64,000 bases of DNA from the NCBI GenBank assembly GCA_005882315.1, contig VBAR01000001.1, positions 755,736 through 819,735 of the forward strand, written 5' to 3'. The notes under the pieces are model-generated. The model was not told where the DNA came from. It did no database searches and saw nothing but the letters and a program-made list of their open reading frames with translations. This document shows, piece by piece, positions 8,726-18,569 of the stretch (positions within the stretch are counted from its first letter, which is position 1; each line of letters begins with the position of its first letter). Both the position numbers and the translations under genes were made by a program. The stretch is from Bacteroidota bacterium. Lineage in GTDB: Bacteria > Bacteroidota > Bacteroidia > Chitinophagales > Chitinophagaceae.

Positions 8726-11338
8726 TTATGATTTTTGAGTTCCTAAAGAATTTTTATTAAGAATAAATAATTGTCGTGCTTCATCTTCTGCACAAGTTTG
8801 AAGACATGTTTCAGGATAAATACTTTTCAGTTTTGGAAGAATGTCGAGCAACCGTTTGAAAATTTTTCCATCTGGATCTTCTTTAGCTTTTGCTTTTACA
8901 GAGAACCAATCTTTATAAGCATCTTCCAATTCACTTAATTGCTCATTACTTAGCCAGCATATTTTTACAAGCAGGTGGGCCGGCATCTCTTCCCGCATTG
9001 TCCTTTCTATATAACCTCTGAATTCCATATCGAGAAACCGTTTTGCATAAGCCGGCATTATAATACTCACTCTAAAAGAATAGGGATCGGTTTCGCTGCA
9101 TTCTTCGCAATTAGTATCAACGCATATTGGTAAAAAAGTTACCAATTCCCGATCAAAAAGAAGCAGGTGCTCGATCAGGAAGAATCCTTCGTCTGTCATA
9201 TCGGTGAGGATCTGAACTAATTTTTTCCTATCTTTTTCCGCTTCCGCTTTTGTACCCTTTTCACCAACAGCAATTAATGTATTGAGCTTGTCTTTTACTT
9301 CGATTCGGAATTTGTTATCGACAAGGTCCTCCACAATTGTCATAGCCCCTGCTGTGAGGCACAAAGCATTTGCCACCTTCAGCTCTTCCTCTGCTCTTTC
9401 TTTTTCATTAAATTTTTCATCCGCCGACAATAATACTTTTGCCGCTTTTTTATCAATAATTTTAAATGAATACAATTTTGTGTTATCAGCTTGCACTTCT
9501 TCTATAATTTCGGAAACGGTATTCACAAGCGAACGACGACTTAAATTTTCAAATCCCAGCAGCCGTTGAATTCTTTTTTCAAAGCCGCTGATGTTTTCAT
9601 CGGTATCCCAAAGCTTATCTGGTAATGTATAATTATATGCTAATGCCCGCTTGCTGCTATACTCCGGATAATTAGCTAAGAATGATTTTTTCAGTTCCAG
9701 TATTTTTTTATCACTTGCATCTGCAGGGAAATGACTGATATAAATATTGATGTACTCAAAAAAAGATTCAGCAAAGCGGCTGAGCAGGTGATCTAAAAAA
9801 ACATTTCGACGTTTATAGAATTGTTTACTCTCTTTTTCTTCTGCTGCCAGTTGAATGGCCGCAACCGTATTCTTCCATGATTTACCTTCATCTACTACAT
9901 TTCCATTTTTAATTTCAGTATAAGTATTGTAGAGATAAGTTGGGTCTTTAAAATCATTTACCAGTTGAGTAAAATAAGTTTGCTCTTCATTAGCAGTTGA
10001 AAAAAGGTTTTTTACTGATGATAACTGCGCAAGATAATTCGCCATCACCTGGTCAAAGAATAATAAATAAGCCTGCAATTGTTTGGCCTGCTTTTGTCTT
10101 GCTACTGTTGCCTCCGGCGGTAGACCCCAATGACTGATGCCATAGGTCTTTGGAAAATGATGTTGAATGGAATGATATTTTTCAGCGCCACGGTAAGTAC
10201 CTGTTTCAAATTTCAAGTCTTCTGATTGCATATTCTCATTCTTGGCCAGGTAATCAGCCATCAGTTTATCATAAGCAGTTTTTATATTTTGCTTGTTCAA
10301 TCTTACCGGCAAGCCATTTTTATACACTACAATATTTGATTGCAGTACATCTACTACTGGTTGCCGACCATCTGTTACGGGTATTACCCATTTATTGGCA
10401 AGTCCGATAGTTTGTGTCACATCATTAAACAGAATATCAGGAACTGTTGTTATTTCAGGTTGATTCAGCATGATCTGCATCAGGTCACTCAGGTGTATTT
10501 CGGTTTTTAACACAGATGCATTTAGTTCCTTTTCTTTAATAAATCCTTTGGTGATAAAAGGGCCTTCAAATATCTGGTCAGTGGTATAGTTCTCCTCCTT
10601 ATCGTTCAGCATTTCCTGCAATGAATAAAATCTGACCATTGGAGTAAGATGCAGTTGAATATTGAAAAAGATATTCGCCATCACGGCAGTTGCATCAGCA
10701 TCGGGTTTCATTTCAATATCACAGCACAGGCGAAACAATTGTTGGTCCACTTTTTTTATAGTACCAAAATCTTCGCAGAGGTTTCGATTCTGCTGCAACA
10801 AGATTTTTACTTCCTCAATAGTTTTATCCTGCTCTTCAACTGTTTTTACATCAATGTCAAATTCCAGCAAAACAGAATAAAAACCTCTTATTGCAACTGA
10901 CACTGCTGTAGAGCCTGCGGGTGGTGCTGGTACTAGTTTTTTATTTGTAATATCAGCAGCAATAATTTTTGGTTTTGGAACCAGCCACACGTTTTTAACC
11001 TTCTCTACGTTGATCAGTAATTTTCTATAATCATTAATGGTTAAAGCATTGTTCGGAAAGATCTGTTTTGCGGTAAAAAATTCTTTTATGATCGAAGCAG
11101 GATCATCTCCTTCTTTTCGCATCAGGTCAGGGATATCATAGCGGCTCCGATAACTAAGATCAGTAATAGCATAACATAAAATTTCCAACGTGGTAATACC
11201 CGGATCATGAATGTTATGGTCGGTCCAGATAGCAGCGGCATTTTTTTTGATATGCTCAATACCTTGCCTTCTTAGCTCTCCATAATCTAAGGCTGTATCG
11301 GCAGGTTTAGTAGTTGATATGGTATACAGATCTTCCAT
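8726..11338 (-). CDS. eCIS large baseplate protein (Afp12-like)
   Basis: The 870-residue protein carries near its N-terminus (about 27-75) the baseplate signature WTDHNIHDPGITTLEILCYA followed by DLSYR, related to the DYxxHDPGxTLLE motif of phage-tail baseplate J-like proteins. The remainder is alpha/beta with several Cys near the C-terminus (CVDTNCEECSETD at about 735-750 and a CLQTCAEDEAR tail), which could bind a metal or form disulfides. It is expected to form part of the baseplate wedge, with six copies around the spike. It ends 4 bp before the fibre-like gene starts and begins 9 bp after the baseplate J-like gene, so the three are clearly co-transcribed. The family call is good; precise position in the particle is inferred. 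Confidence 0.8.
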   Translation of the reverse strand: MEDLYTISTTKPADTALDYGELRRQGIEHIKKNAAAIWTDHNIHDPGITTLEILCYAITDLSYRSRYDIPDLMRKEGDDPASIIKEFFTAKQIFPNNALTINDYRKLLINVEKVKNVWLVPKPKIIAADITNKKLVPAPPAGSTAVSVAIRGFYSVLLEFDIDVKTVEEQDKTIEEVKILLQQNRNLCEDFGTIKKVDQQLFRLCCDIEMKPDADATAVMANIFFNIQLHLTPMVRFYSLQEMLNDKEENYTTDQIFEGPFITKGFIKEKELNASVLKTEIHLSDLMQIMLNQPEITTVPDILFNDVTQTIGLANKWVIPVTDGRQPVVDVLQSNIVVYKNGLPVRLNKQNIKTAYDKLMADYLAKNENMQSEDLKFETGTYRGAEKYHSIQHHFPKTYGISHWGLPPEATVARQKQAKQLQAYLLFFDQVMANYLAQLSSVKNLFSTANEEQTYFTQLVNDFKDPTYLYNTYTEIKNGNVVDEGKSWKNTVAAIQLAAEEKESKQFYKRRNVFLDHLLSRFAESFFEYINIYISHFPADASDKKILELKKSFLANYPEYSSKRALAYNYTLPDKLWDTDENISGFEKRIQRLLGFENLSRRSLVNTVSEIIEEVQADNTKLYSFKIIDKKAAKVLLSADEKFNEKERAEEELKVANALCLTAGAMTIVEDLVDNKFRIEVKDKLNTLIAVGEKGTKAEAEKDRKKLVQILTDMTDEGFFLIEHLLLFDRELVTFLPICVDTNCEECSETDPYSFRVSIIMPAYAKRFLDMEFRGYIERTMREEMPAHLLVKICWLSNEQLSELEDAYKDWFSVKAKAKEDPDGKIFKRLLDILPKLKSIYPETCLQTCAEDEARQLFILNKNSLGTQKS

Positions 11339-11347
11339 TCTTTATGA

Positions 11348-14300
11348 TTATTTTATTTCGTGCTGCGTATGTGAAACCAGCACTGATGCAGGCCCTGTTG
11401 CTTCCGCATAATTCTTACAAAGAGTAAAAGTCTTTCCCCCATCTGTGCTTTGCCATACTTGTAAGCTGGTGATATAATCAACATAGTCCAGGTCTTCTAC
11501 CAGTTTTACAATTTGTGACTCGGTTACTTTACCGCCAAAATGAATTTGCGTAGCAGAGCCGCTAATCCAGGGTGATAAATAATTTTTAAGTACCTGGTCA
11601 AGTTCTTTTGAATAATAATTGAACTCATAACCAGTTTTCATTTTCACTTCCACTGTTATTTTCACCGGTTCATATGCAGGGTTTATTACATGATGTTCGG
11701 CCCATGCTGTAGAATGGCTTTTCAAAAAACTGGTCATATTGTCCAGTGTATTCTTGTCAACTCTTGGTTGAAAAGGATTCACAGCATTTTGGTTGGTAAG
11801 ATCAGGTATAACCACCGTTAATGTATGACCTGCATCTGCAAAAGATTTATCAGAAGTATGTGGTATACATTTTATTTTATACACAGATGGAAAATGCTGT
11901 AACAGTAACCGTTCATAATCCCATACAGAAATTGATCTTTCTTTATGCCGCAGCCTTTCACTTACTCGGGTATAAAAAGAATTACTTTCCTCTTTCATTT
12001 GACCGCCAAAAGATGCATAAGGCTGAGTGACTGATTTGATAGCAGCATTCGGTTTTTGCAATTTTGAAATTGTGTTTGCAGGTAGGGGCTGTTTTAAATG
12101 CTGCGGGTCATTTTCATTATCGTCAAATATCATGATCGCTGCGTTCGATCTCACATCTACGAGGTTGCAAACTGCATTAGCATATTTTGGAATAGATAGT
12201 TTTAACCAAAGGAATCCATCAGGCATAATGGAATTGATCGTCGTGGCTTCACGGGGCATTACCAGTTTTACCACACCACTGGTGAGCAAGTCATTGGTTG
12301 TATCAAAAATAAAATTAGCAACCGTCAATTTTTTCCAGTAATTATCGCACAATACACTCCATATAATATCCACTTTAGGTAATTGCGGATCGGCGCTTCC
12401 TTCGGCACATTGAAAAAGCAGGCAAAGTGAGTCGTTGGCGGCAATGCCTGATAACCCAATATAAAAATTTCCTTCGCTTATATACTGTGGTAATAATCTG
12501 ACTTTAGTGTCTTTTAAAAACCCTGTTTGACTGCGCAGGTAAGCATGTTCCCGCATTTGACCAAACGGTCCTGCATGATAAAACTCTATATCAGCGCCGG
12601 TATAATCACCAATTGATGTATCATTAAAAGCGACCTCACCGGTAGATGCATCATAATCCAAAGAGAGACGCTGCACTTCAGGTGCAAAGGGTTCATTGAT
12701 CAGGCCATCAGTATTACCCGATTTACCCATTTGTAAAACCTGTTTGGTAAAAACTTCCCTGTATTGCTTAAATAAAAATCCCTGGTTAAGGGCAAGATGA
12801 ATAAACCCCTCACGTAATACCGCATTAGCTTCATGAAAACGATCCATCCATCTTAACAGCATGACTTTTTGCGCAACGGTAATCCTTGTTGCAAATCCAA
12901 TCATGTTTCCCAAACCCATAAACTGAGATGCTTTACTCATTATTTCTTGCCGGATAGTAAGTCCGCTTGAGCGGTAAATAAGTTTTGGTACTTCATGAAG
13001 CCAGGGTACTCCCTTTTGAACATGCTGTATTGGTTCCCCTTTTTTAAACTCAAGACCAACACTAAATCCATTCTGATCTTTTTTTGTCGCATTGTCCTTA
13101 TCAAACAAGTGGCGCATATTATTTTTCTCTTTCCAGCCACTTGCATAAAAGGAAGAGCTAACGGTAAAGCTTTCGTTAGTGACATTTGCTTTATACCCTT
13201 TGTAATGATCGTTAAGATTAGCCCCAGGTATGTTTTTCCATTCAATATTTAAATTGAGTCTTGATAGTTGTTTTGAAAAAACCTCTTCGTTACCGACCCA
13301 AAAATTTGCGTCATTTTCCGGCATCGGGCCAAAAGGCATAAATGGTTTTTTTGCATTCAGGTTTCCGAAATCATTCTCGAGTTGCAGATTTGTCATTCCT
13401 TTTACTTCCACATTTATGCTACCGCTTACAAGGTTTATTTTTTTAAAATCATTATACCCGTTCTTATTATCATTATTCAATAGAATCCGGATCAACGGTT
13501 TTGTTGTTTCATAACCTGAACCATGCAGAGCAGGATCATAAGCTACAATTGCCGGATCTGTTGCCGCTAAAAAAACATCAAAGCTGACCTGCGTCCTTTT
13601 TAATGTTATTGAAGAAATAACCGGATCTGCTTTTACTGGATCTGTCCAGCCTTTTTCGCCTGTAAGACTTACAAGAAATAAATCATTAATACTATCGCCT
13701 TCTTTTACATTGGCAACTTCGCCGCTTAGTTTAAGGTTTACTATTATTGTCCTGTTACCCTCTTTCATTTGTAATACATCACTCGCCAGGCAAAAACCTA
13801 TATTGGTCAATGGAAGTTCAGTATGTCCAAATGCATTCCATTTAGGATTCTTCTTATCCAGTTCAGCACCGAGCCCATCTGTTGAATTAGCAATTGAGGC
13901 AAAGTGCAGGTGGTTCTTGTTGAACGGATTTATCAACAACGATTTCATTTGCTCTACTTTACTGTTGTTTACAACAATATCATGACTCAGTTTGTAAAGC
14001 AATTCCTTTTTCAAACTATCTTTTCCTGCTGTGGCTTTTGTGTCGCTCATTTTCAGCAATACTGGTTCTGTATTCTTTTTTAACTCAAACACCAGGTGAG
14101 CTATATCGGGTACCGGTTCTTTTTTCTTTAAACCTAATACATCATGGTAATAAAAATCAAGATGTCTTTCTGTAATTGTATTTAGCAACCGATGCGGCTC
14201 ATTGTACAGTTCAAGAAATGTAAAAAGCAAAGAAATATGCGGAGGGATAGATTTTGATTTTTTCAGTTCTTGCATTTTGTTCCAGAAAGCTTCAAAATTA

Positions 14301-14542
14301 TCCTGGCCATAAAGCAAAAGCTCCTGCCAGTTGCCTTCATTACTGTTATGGTTAATTGGCTGCAGGCTGCTGTGATCAAAATATTTTATCCCCCCGGATA
14401 TTTTTAAAAGATATTCAAGCAATTCTTTCATGGTGCGCCCATCGGCTGGTGCAGAAGATGGCGCCAATGTCGCAGGCATTCTTTGAGTTTGTGCCTGGCC
14501 ATCACGATTCATTGCCATTATATTGTCAGTTGCGCCGCTCAT
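11348..14542 (-). CDS. eCIS baseplate J-like wedge protein (Afp11-like)
   Basis: A 1064-residue protein and the largest complete baseplate component here. The clearest family block is at about residues 855-895 (FYTRVSERLRHKERSISVWDYERL), followed by a domain typical of baseplate J-like wedge proteins that ends in EDLDYVDYITSLQVW. The first 35 residues are low-complexity (Thr/Ala/Pro-rich). It overlaps the gp25-like gene start region by 4 bp (ATGA-type coupling), implying translational coupling between the two wedge proteins. It should form the outer wedge connecting spike hub, sheath initiator and fibres. The assignment rests on motif, size and its place after gp25. Confidence 0.85.
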   Translation of the reverse strand: MSGATDNIMAMNRDGQAQTQRMPATLAPSSAPADGRTMKELLEYLLKISGGIKYFDHSSLQPINHNSNEGNWQELLLYGQDNFEAFWNKMQELKKSKSIPPHISLLFTFLELYNEPHRLLNTITERHLDFYYHDVLGLKKKEPVPDIAHLVFELKKNTEPVLLKMSDTKATAGKDSLKKELLYKLSHDIVVNNSKVEQMKSLLINPFNKNHLHFASIANSTDGLGAELDKKNPKWNAFGHTELPLTNIGFCLASDVLQMKEGNRTIIVNLKLSGEVANVKEGDSINDLFLVSLTGEKGWTDPVKADPVISSITLKRTQVSFDVFLAATDPAIVAYDPALHGSGYETTKPLIRILLNNDNKNGYNDFKKINLVSGSINVEVKGMTNLQLENDFGNLNAKKPFMPFGPMPENDANFWVGNEEVFSKQLSRLNLNIEWKNIPGANLNDHYKGYKANVTNESFTVSSSFYASGWKEKNNMRHLFDKDNATKKDQNGFSVGLEFKKGEPIQHVQKGVPWLHEVPKLIYRSSGLTIRQEIMSKASQFMGLGNMIGFATRITVAQKVMLLRWMDRFHEANAVLREGFIHLALNQGFLFKQYREVFTKQVLQMGKSGNTDGLINEPFAPEVQRLSLDYDASTGEVAFNDTSIGDYTGADIEFYHAGPFGQMREHAYLRSQTGFLKDTKVRLLPQYISEGNFYIGLSGIAANDSLCLLFQCAEGSADPQLPKVDIIWSVLCDNYWKKLTVANFIFDTTNDLLTSGVVKLVMPREATTINSIMPDGFLWLKLSIPKYANAVCNLVDVRSNAAIMIFDDNENDPQHLKQPLPANTISKLQKPNAAIKSVTQPYASFGGQMKEESNSFYTRVSERLRHKERSISVWDYERLLLQHFPSVYKIKCIPHTSDKSFADAGHTLTVVIPDLTNQNAVNPFQPRVDKNTLDNMTSFLKSHSTAWAEHHVINPAYEPVKITVEVKMKTGYEFNYYSKELDQVLKNYLSPWISGSATQIHFGGKVTESQIVKLVEDLDYVDYITSLQVWQSTDGGKTFTLCKNYAEATGPASVLVSHTQHEIK

Positions 14543-14967
14543 GCTGTTTTGTTATGTGCTTCGTTCATATAAAAAGGATATACCAGGTTATGTCTTGTAT
14601 TGGTGGTAATGATTGTATACTCAATAGCGATATCAACACGACCTTCAGTCAATAAAGCAGTATCCAGTTTTACTGCGAATAATCTTATTCTTGGTTCAAA
14701 CAGATCAATAGCTCTTTTTACTGTCATTCTTAATTCTGTTGATGTAGTGGCATCCATTGCTTCAAATACAAACCGGTCGAGATTACATCCGTATAAAGGC
14801 TGTAGAAATCTTTCTCCTATTTCAGTAGCCAGTAAAATTTCCAGGCTCATTCTTATATCTTCTTCTTCCACTGTCATTACCAGTTCTTTTGATGCTTTTA
14901 AAAAAACCGGTGGAAAGCTCCAGCCTCTTCCTAAAAATGATTTGTCTGTATTTTGAATGATTGGCAT
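14539..14967 (-). CDS. gp25-like baseplate/sheath initiator (Afp9-like)
   Basis: A 142-residue protein of the T4 gp25/IraD-lysozyme-like family, the baseplate wedge component from which sheath polymerisation starts. The N-terminus GRGWSFPPVF, then EEEDIRMSLEILLATEIGER with FLQPLYGCNL shortly after, and the C-terminal VDIAIEYTI strand are the family hallmarks (the EPR-type core is here ER/FLQP). Length is normal for the family. It lies downstream of the PAAR gene and overlaps the baseplate J-like gene by 4 bp. High confidence. Confidence 0.92.
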   Translation of the reverse strand: MPIIQNTDKSFLGRGWSFPPVFLKASKELVMTVEEEDIRMSLEILLATEIGERFLQPLYGCNLDRFVFEAMDATTSTELRMTVKRAIDLFEPRIRLFAVKLDTALLTEGRVDIAIEYTIITTNTRHNLVYPFYMNEAHNKTA

Positions 14968-15004
14968 TAGATATGTTCTTTCTTTAATTCCTATAAATAT
15001 TTTT

Positions 15005-15283
15005 TTACCCGATCAACACCGTTGGTTCACCTACCGCTGCAGCAGCGCCACATATACAAACATCACTTGTACGCAAAGCCGGTTTACCGCCGAGTAAAAC
15101 TGTCACACTCCCCATTGGAAAAATGCTAACCTGCGGATGAGGTGTGTTGGCAGGTATAGCACATATATGTGTATCTGTCGCAACGGCTGCCGGCATACCG
15201 CCAATTAAAACAGTCGGCATGCCCGGGCCTACTACTGTTCCGCCATGTGTTGTTACATCTGTTATACGTACTGCGCTGGGCAT
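15005..15283 (-). CDS. PAAR-domain spike tip protein (Afp10-like)
   Basis: A 92-residue PAAR-repeat protein expected to sharpen the tip of the spike trimer. The sequence is one PAAR domain: MPSAVRITDVTTHGGTVVGPG at the start, a glycine-rich PTVLIGGMPAAV repeat, the HICAIPANTPHP stretch that carries cone-forming His and Cys residues, a second GSVTVLLGGKPA turn and a final CICGAAAAVGEPTVLIG. No toxin extension is fused to it. It lies 13 bp after the VgrG-like gene, the standard spike and tip pairing. Confidence 0.93.
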   Translation of the reverse strand: MPSAVRITDVTTHGGTVVGPGMPTVLIGGMPAAVATDTHICAIPANTPHPQVSIFPMGSVTVLLGGKPALRTSDVCICGAAAAVGEPTVLIG

Positions 15284-15296
15284 AATAAAAAATTTA

Positions 15297-17048
15297 TCAA
15301 TTTAGTTTTACCATTGCTCCTTTTAGTTCAAGTATAGCACTGCTTTCTATTTTAGTGCCAGCGTTTCCTTTTATTTCTGCGGTTGTATCTGCTTCCGCTT
15401 TTACCGATAGTGCCCCAATTTTAAAATCAGTTGCTGCTTTTATTTCAATTGCTGACTGACTGGTAATTTTTATACCGCTGTCATTCATTTCAATTTTGTT
15501 GTCGTTCATATCCTTCAGCACTATTCCTTTTTTATCATCACTGATGGTGATGGAATTACCACCTGGTGTTTCAAAAATGATTTCTTTTTTCTCGTCATCA
15601 AAAATCATCAGCATTTTTTCCCGTGATGTATATCCTTTTTTATGATTATCGTTTGAAGGTGTTAATGGTGCAGCCAATGCAGAACTGTTCAACATGCCGA
15701 GCACAACCGGCTGCCGGGGATCATCATATAAAAAACCAACTAGTACTTCATCATTTATTTCCGGCCTAAAAAACAATCCTCTTTCTTTACCTGCATCAGC
15801 CTGTGCTATGCGGGCCCATATACCATCATCATCCGGACTAATGAAAGGAATTTTTACTTTTACCCTGAACTCTCCTTCCGGATCTTCATTGTCCGTAACA
15901 ACTCCAGTATGCAAACCGATGGTGCCGGGTAATAAACCACCAGCCTTAGGTGCCACCACTTGCGGTTCATTGATAAACCAATCCACACTATGCCCGAATT
16001 GTGCTTGTGTTTTCCATCCTTCGGTAGCGTTATAATCATGTCTTACTCCGCTCACAAATGCAGTTCCATTGAAACGATCTCCCAACCCATTTAACTCAAG
16101 TGTATCGCCAGCATTGATAGTAGCAATGCCATCAAACTTTACACGACCTCTTATTTTTGCCATCCTGCTTCTCAGCAATTGTGCATCAGCCCACATTTTT
16201 ATTTCATCGCTTGCTAATGCGCCGCCATGTTGAAGTATAAATTCTTCCTGGCCATTTGCATCAGAAAGTGTAGGCCCATCTATATTACCAAAATCAGCTG
16301 CAGATGGTTCGCTTGCATCTTGCTCTGTTATTGCCTGCTCTGCCATGTCCCATGTTTTTGATTTAACAGCTTTGTATTGTATGCGACTATTCATTTCAGC
16401 ATCCAGTTCAATGATGGTTGCGCCAAATAACAATGACAGTGATGCAGTGGCAGAAAGATCTGGAGCTTTGATAACTATTTTTTCTTCATTGGTTAAAACA
16501 ATTTTTCCGGCAACTTCTGCACGGCTTATTGCAAAATCCCAATCTGTACAATTGTATTGCACCATTTCAGGATGTGATACATCAGCAGCTTCAATATCCA
16601 GATCGCCTGAGGCAAGTCCGCTTGCCTGCAATGCCTCCTGTATGATCGCATCATCTGTCATATCATGCCAGCAATTACTGCGACGTGTAATGGTTGCTTT
16701 TACCGCTTTATGTTTACACTCAATAATAAGTTGAGCGGCTCGGTTACTACGGATAGATAAGGATTGCTTTACAACAATACCTGTAAAAATCATTTCCTGG
16801 TTTTCAACATCACCGGCTGTAATTTCTATTTCAGCGCCGGGAGTAAACTGATCACCATCGCTGAGTGGAAATTCTCCCGTAGCCGCATCGCCATCTAGTA
16901 AAACAATTTTTGCATAAGCAATGCGATTAACCATTTTACTTACATGCACAGACAGTACATTTATTGTACGTGGAATTTCAGTACCGCCTGCTTTAATGCG
17001 GAATTCAGCTACTGATTGAACGGCAGGTATGATCCTTTCTTCAGACAC
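15297..17048 (-). CDS. VgrG-like spike protein (Afp8/Pvc8-like)
   Basis: A 583-residue hub-and-spike protein of the Vgr/gp27-gp5 family. Residues 1-370 resemble the gp27-like hub domains, the region from about 371 (PGTIGLHTGVVTDNEDPEGE) to 460 is the gp5-like OB fold, and the C-terminus from about 490 is a series of short IEIKAATDFKIGALSVKAEA-type strands forming the trimeric beta-needle. The start is a GTG at 17048, overlapping the LysM gene end by 8 bp. No enzymatic extension follows the needle. The length matches eCIS spikes, which lack long T6SS-style effector fusions. Confidence 0.92.
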   Translation of the reverse strand: MSEERIIPAVQSVAEFRIKAGGTEIPRTINVLSVHVSKMVNRIAYAKIVLLDGDAATGEFPLSDGDQFTPGAEIEITAGDVENQEMIFTGIVVKQSLSIRSNRAAQLIIECKHKAVKATITRRSNCWHDMTDDAIIQEALQASGLASGDLDIEAADVSHPEMVQYNCTDWDFAISRAEVAGKIVLTNEEKIVIKAPDLSATASLSLLFGATIIELDAEMNSRIQYKAVKSKTWDMAEQAITEQDASEPSAADFGNIDGPTLSDANGQEEFILQHGGALASDEIKMWADAQLLRSRMAKIRGRVKFDGIATINAGDTLELNGLGDRFNGTAFVSGVRHDYNATEGWKTQAQFGHSVDWFINEPQVVAPKAGGLLPGTIGLHTGVVTDNEDPEGEFRVKVKIPFISPDDDGIWARIAQADAGKERGLFFRPEINDEVLVGFLYDDPRQPVVLGMLNSSALAAPLTPSNDNHKKGYTSREKMLMIFDDEKKEIIFETPGGNSITISDDKKGIVLKDMNDNKIEMNDSGIKITSQSAIEIKAATDFKIGALSVKAEADTTAEIKGNAGTKIESSAILELKGAMVKLN

Positions 17049-17784
17049 TTTGTTTTTGTGTTTTTACTTTTTTATCAAAAGGTGGAAAAAATATTTTTGT
17101 TCCGGGTACGAGATTCCTGAAATCGTTTAGATTATTTGCCCTTGCCACTTCGAAATAATATTTATAATCTCCATAAATCTTATAGGCCATCGCTGGAAGC
17201 GTATCTCCTTCTTTTACGATCCGGACATGTGTAAGATCCGGTGATGCTGGCTGACCGCCGGATTCGCTTTCTTCATCAGGAACATATTGTTTGAAAGTAA
17301 CATTGAGAATAGCACGAAGCGGAGTACCATCTTGGTTGAATAATTTATAGTTTACAGATACTGATGTCACACTTCCAAAGAAAACTTCAGGATCGAAACG
17401 TAAAAAATGCAGTTTACCCCAAATAACCTCAACATAACGGGGGCGATGAGAATCAGAATTATAACCACATACGGAATAAAACTCATTCAGCTTTTGTGCA
17501 ACCGTCATATCTGAACCATCGGAGCCTTTTAATTTACCTGCAGCCTGCGTTCCGTCGAGATAAAACTTTAATGTAAGCTCAACAGGATTTGTGCCCAGGA
17601 AATTTCCTGTCGTTGTAGTTTTTCCGGCCGCTGGCTGATCATCAAATCTTGATGTATAGTTTATAGTAAGTTCATCAGGATTAATGAAAGCAGTAAACAC
17701 TTTTGGTGAACCTGTACGGGAAATATTATCATACCCGTTGATCTTTATTCTTTTTAATTCTCCGCTATTTAAAAAATCAAACAT
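17041..17784 (-). CDS. LysM-domain baseplate/tube adaptor (Afp7-like)
   Basis: A 247-residue protein whose C-terminal part (about 180-235) is a LysM motif: VKEGDTLPAMAYKIYGD, then the YFEVARANNL segment and LVPGTKIFFPP. The N-terminal domain is a T4 gp53-like eCIS region (KVFTAFINPDELTINYTSRF). In eCIS and related tails this protein joins hub and tube inside the particle; peptidoglycan binding is not required. Its ATG shares one base with the stop of the DUF5908 gene (TGATG), so translation is coupled. High confidence in family; exact contacts are inferred. Confidence 0.9.
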   Translation of the reverse strand: MFDFLNSGELKRIKINGYDNISRTGSPKVFTAFINPDELTINYTSRFDDQPAAGKTTTTGNFLGTNPVELTLKFYLDGTQAAGKLKGSDGSDMTVAQKLNEFYSVCGYNSDSHRPRYVEVIWGKLHFLRFDPEVFFGSVTSVSVNYKLFNQDGTPLRAILNVTFKQYVPDEESESGGQPASPDLTHVRIVKEGDTLPAMAYKIYGDYKYYFEVARANNLNDFRNLVPGTKIFFPPFDKKVKTQKQSV

Positions 17785-17939
17785 CAGCGTTCATTTTTTT
17801 CTTTAAGAATTTCCATTACTTTTTCTACGCATTCACGGATGATCTCATCCTTATTTCCCGAAGGAGCAGGCGATGATGATGAAGTGGATGGCGAACCGAC
17901 TTCAAGGTTCACCTCTATTTCGTTTATTACTATTGCCAT
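17784..17939 (-). CDS. DUF5908-type eCIS mini-protein (Afp6 position)
   Basis: A 51-residue protein starting MAIVINEIEVNLEV, followed by a Ser/Pro linker and a charged C-terminal helix (IIRECVEKVMEILKEKNER). This is the DUF5908 pattern found in Bacteroidota and other eCIS loci between tube and LysM genes. The ATG at 17939 is preferred; a longer reading to 17987 adds an implausible hydrophobic leader. Function is not established. Its place between the second tube protein and the LysM protein matches Afp6. Confidence 0.8.
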   Translation of the reverse strand: MAIVINEIEVNLEVGSPSTSSSSPAPSGNKDEIIRECVEKVMEILKEKNER

Positions 17940-17949
17940 AAAAATTATT

Positions 17950-18456
17950 TTAAAAACCCACCGATGCAGATACAGATATATTACCACTGAGCAGATCGCC
18001 TATGCCCACCTGCTGAAAATGCTGATAGGCAAGTTCAATGGTTTCAACAACTATTGTGCTTTGCTCAGCATCAAAATCAGATACACTCCATTTTACAGGA
18101 TAGGCACCGTAAACCTGCCATACAGCTGTTGGCAGGTGCATATCATTCAATAAAGTGATGATTACATTGGCCGGTTCAAACTGAAATTTTTCAACCGCAT
18201 TTCGTACCCAGTTTATCATTAATGAACCGGTGAACATTCCTCTTTTCAAAACCAGCTTACCATAATTGGGAACACCTGGGAACTGATGTTTGAAACGGTT
18301 TTCACCACCTTCGGCCACCCCTTCAGTAGTTATATCCACACTCAATCCGCTTACACTCTGAAAACGTAAGTCCTGCGGTGTTTGTGGAAATAATTCGATA
18401 ACTACTGCAAAGTGGAAACCTACCGGGGGATATTTGAACATGTCTAGTAAACTCAT
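17950..18456 (-). CDS. eCIS tube protein 2 (Afp5-like, gp19 family)
   Basis: A 168-residue member of the phage-tail tube/gp19 family. It shows the typical FQSVSGLSVDITTEGVAEGGEN opening, KLVLKRGMFTGS strand pair and the PVKWSVSDFDAEQS then TIELAYQHFQ ending. It is longer than its neighbour at 18570-19001 and divergent, which fits the special first-ring or baseplate-proximal tube protein (Afp5/Afp6 type) rather than the bulk tube subunit. A gap of 113 bp separates it from the main tube gene. The family assignment is firm; the division of labour is inferred. Confidence 0.9.
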   Translation of the reverse strand: MSLLDMFKYPPVGFHFAVVIELFPQTPQDLRFQSVSGLSVDITTEGVAEGGENRFKHQFPGVPNYGKLVLKRGMFTGSLMINWVRNAVEKFQFEPANVIITLLNDMHLPTAVWQVYGAYPVKWSVSDFDAEQSTIVVETIELAYQHFQQVGIGDLLSGNISVSASVGF

Positions 18457-18569
18457 AAAACGATTGTCATTTTATTTTCGCATCTTGATCATCAATTACA
18501 ATACTGAATATTTGCCTGCGCCATTACACAGGTAATTGTGCATATCCGGATCATTTATCAAAATTTATC

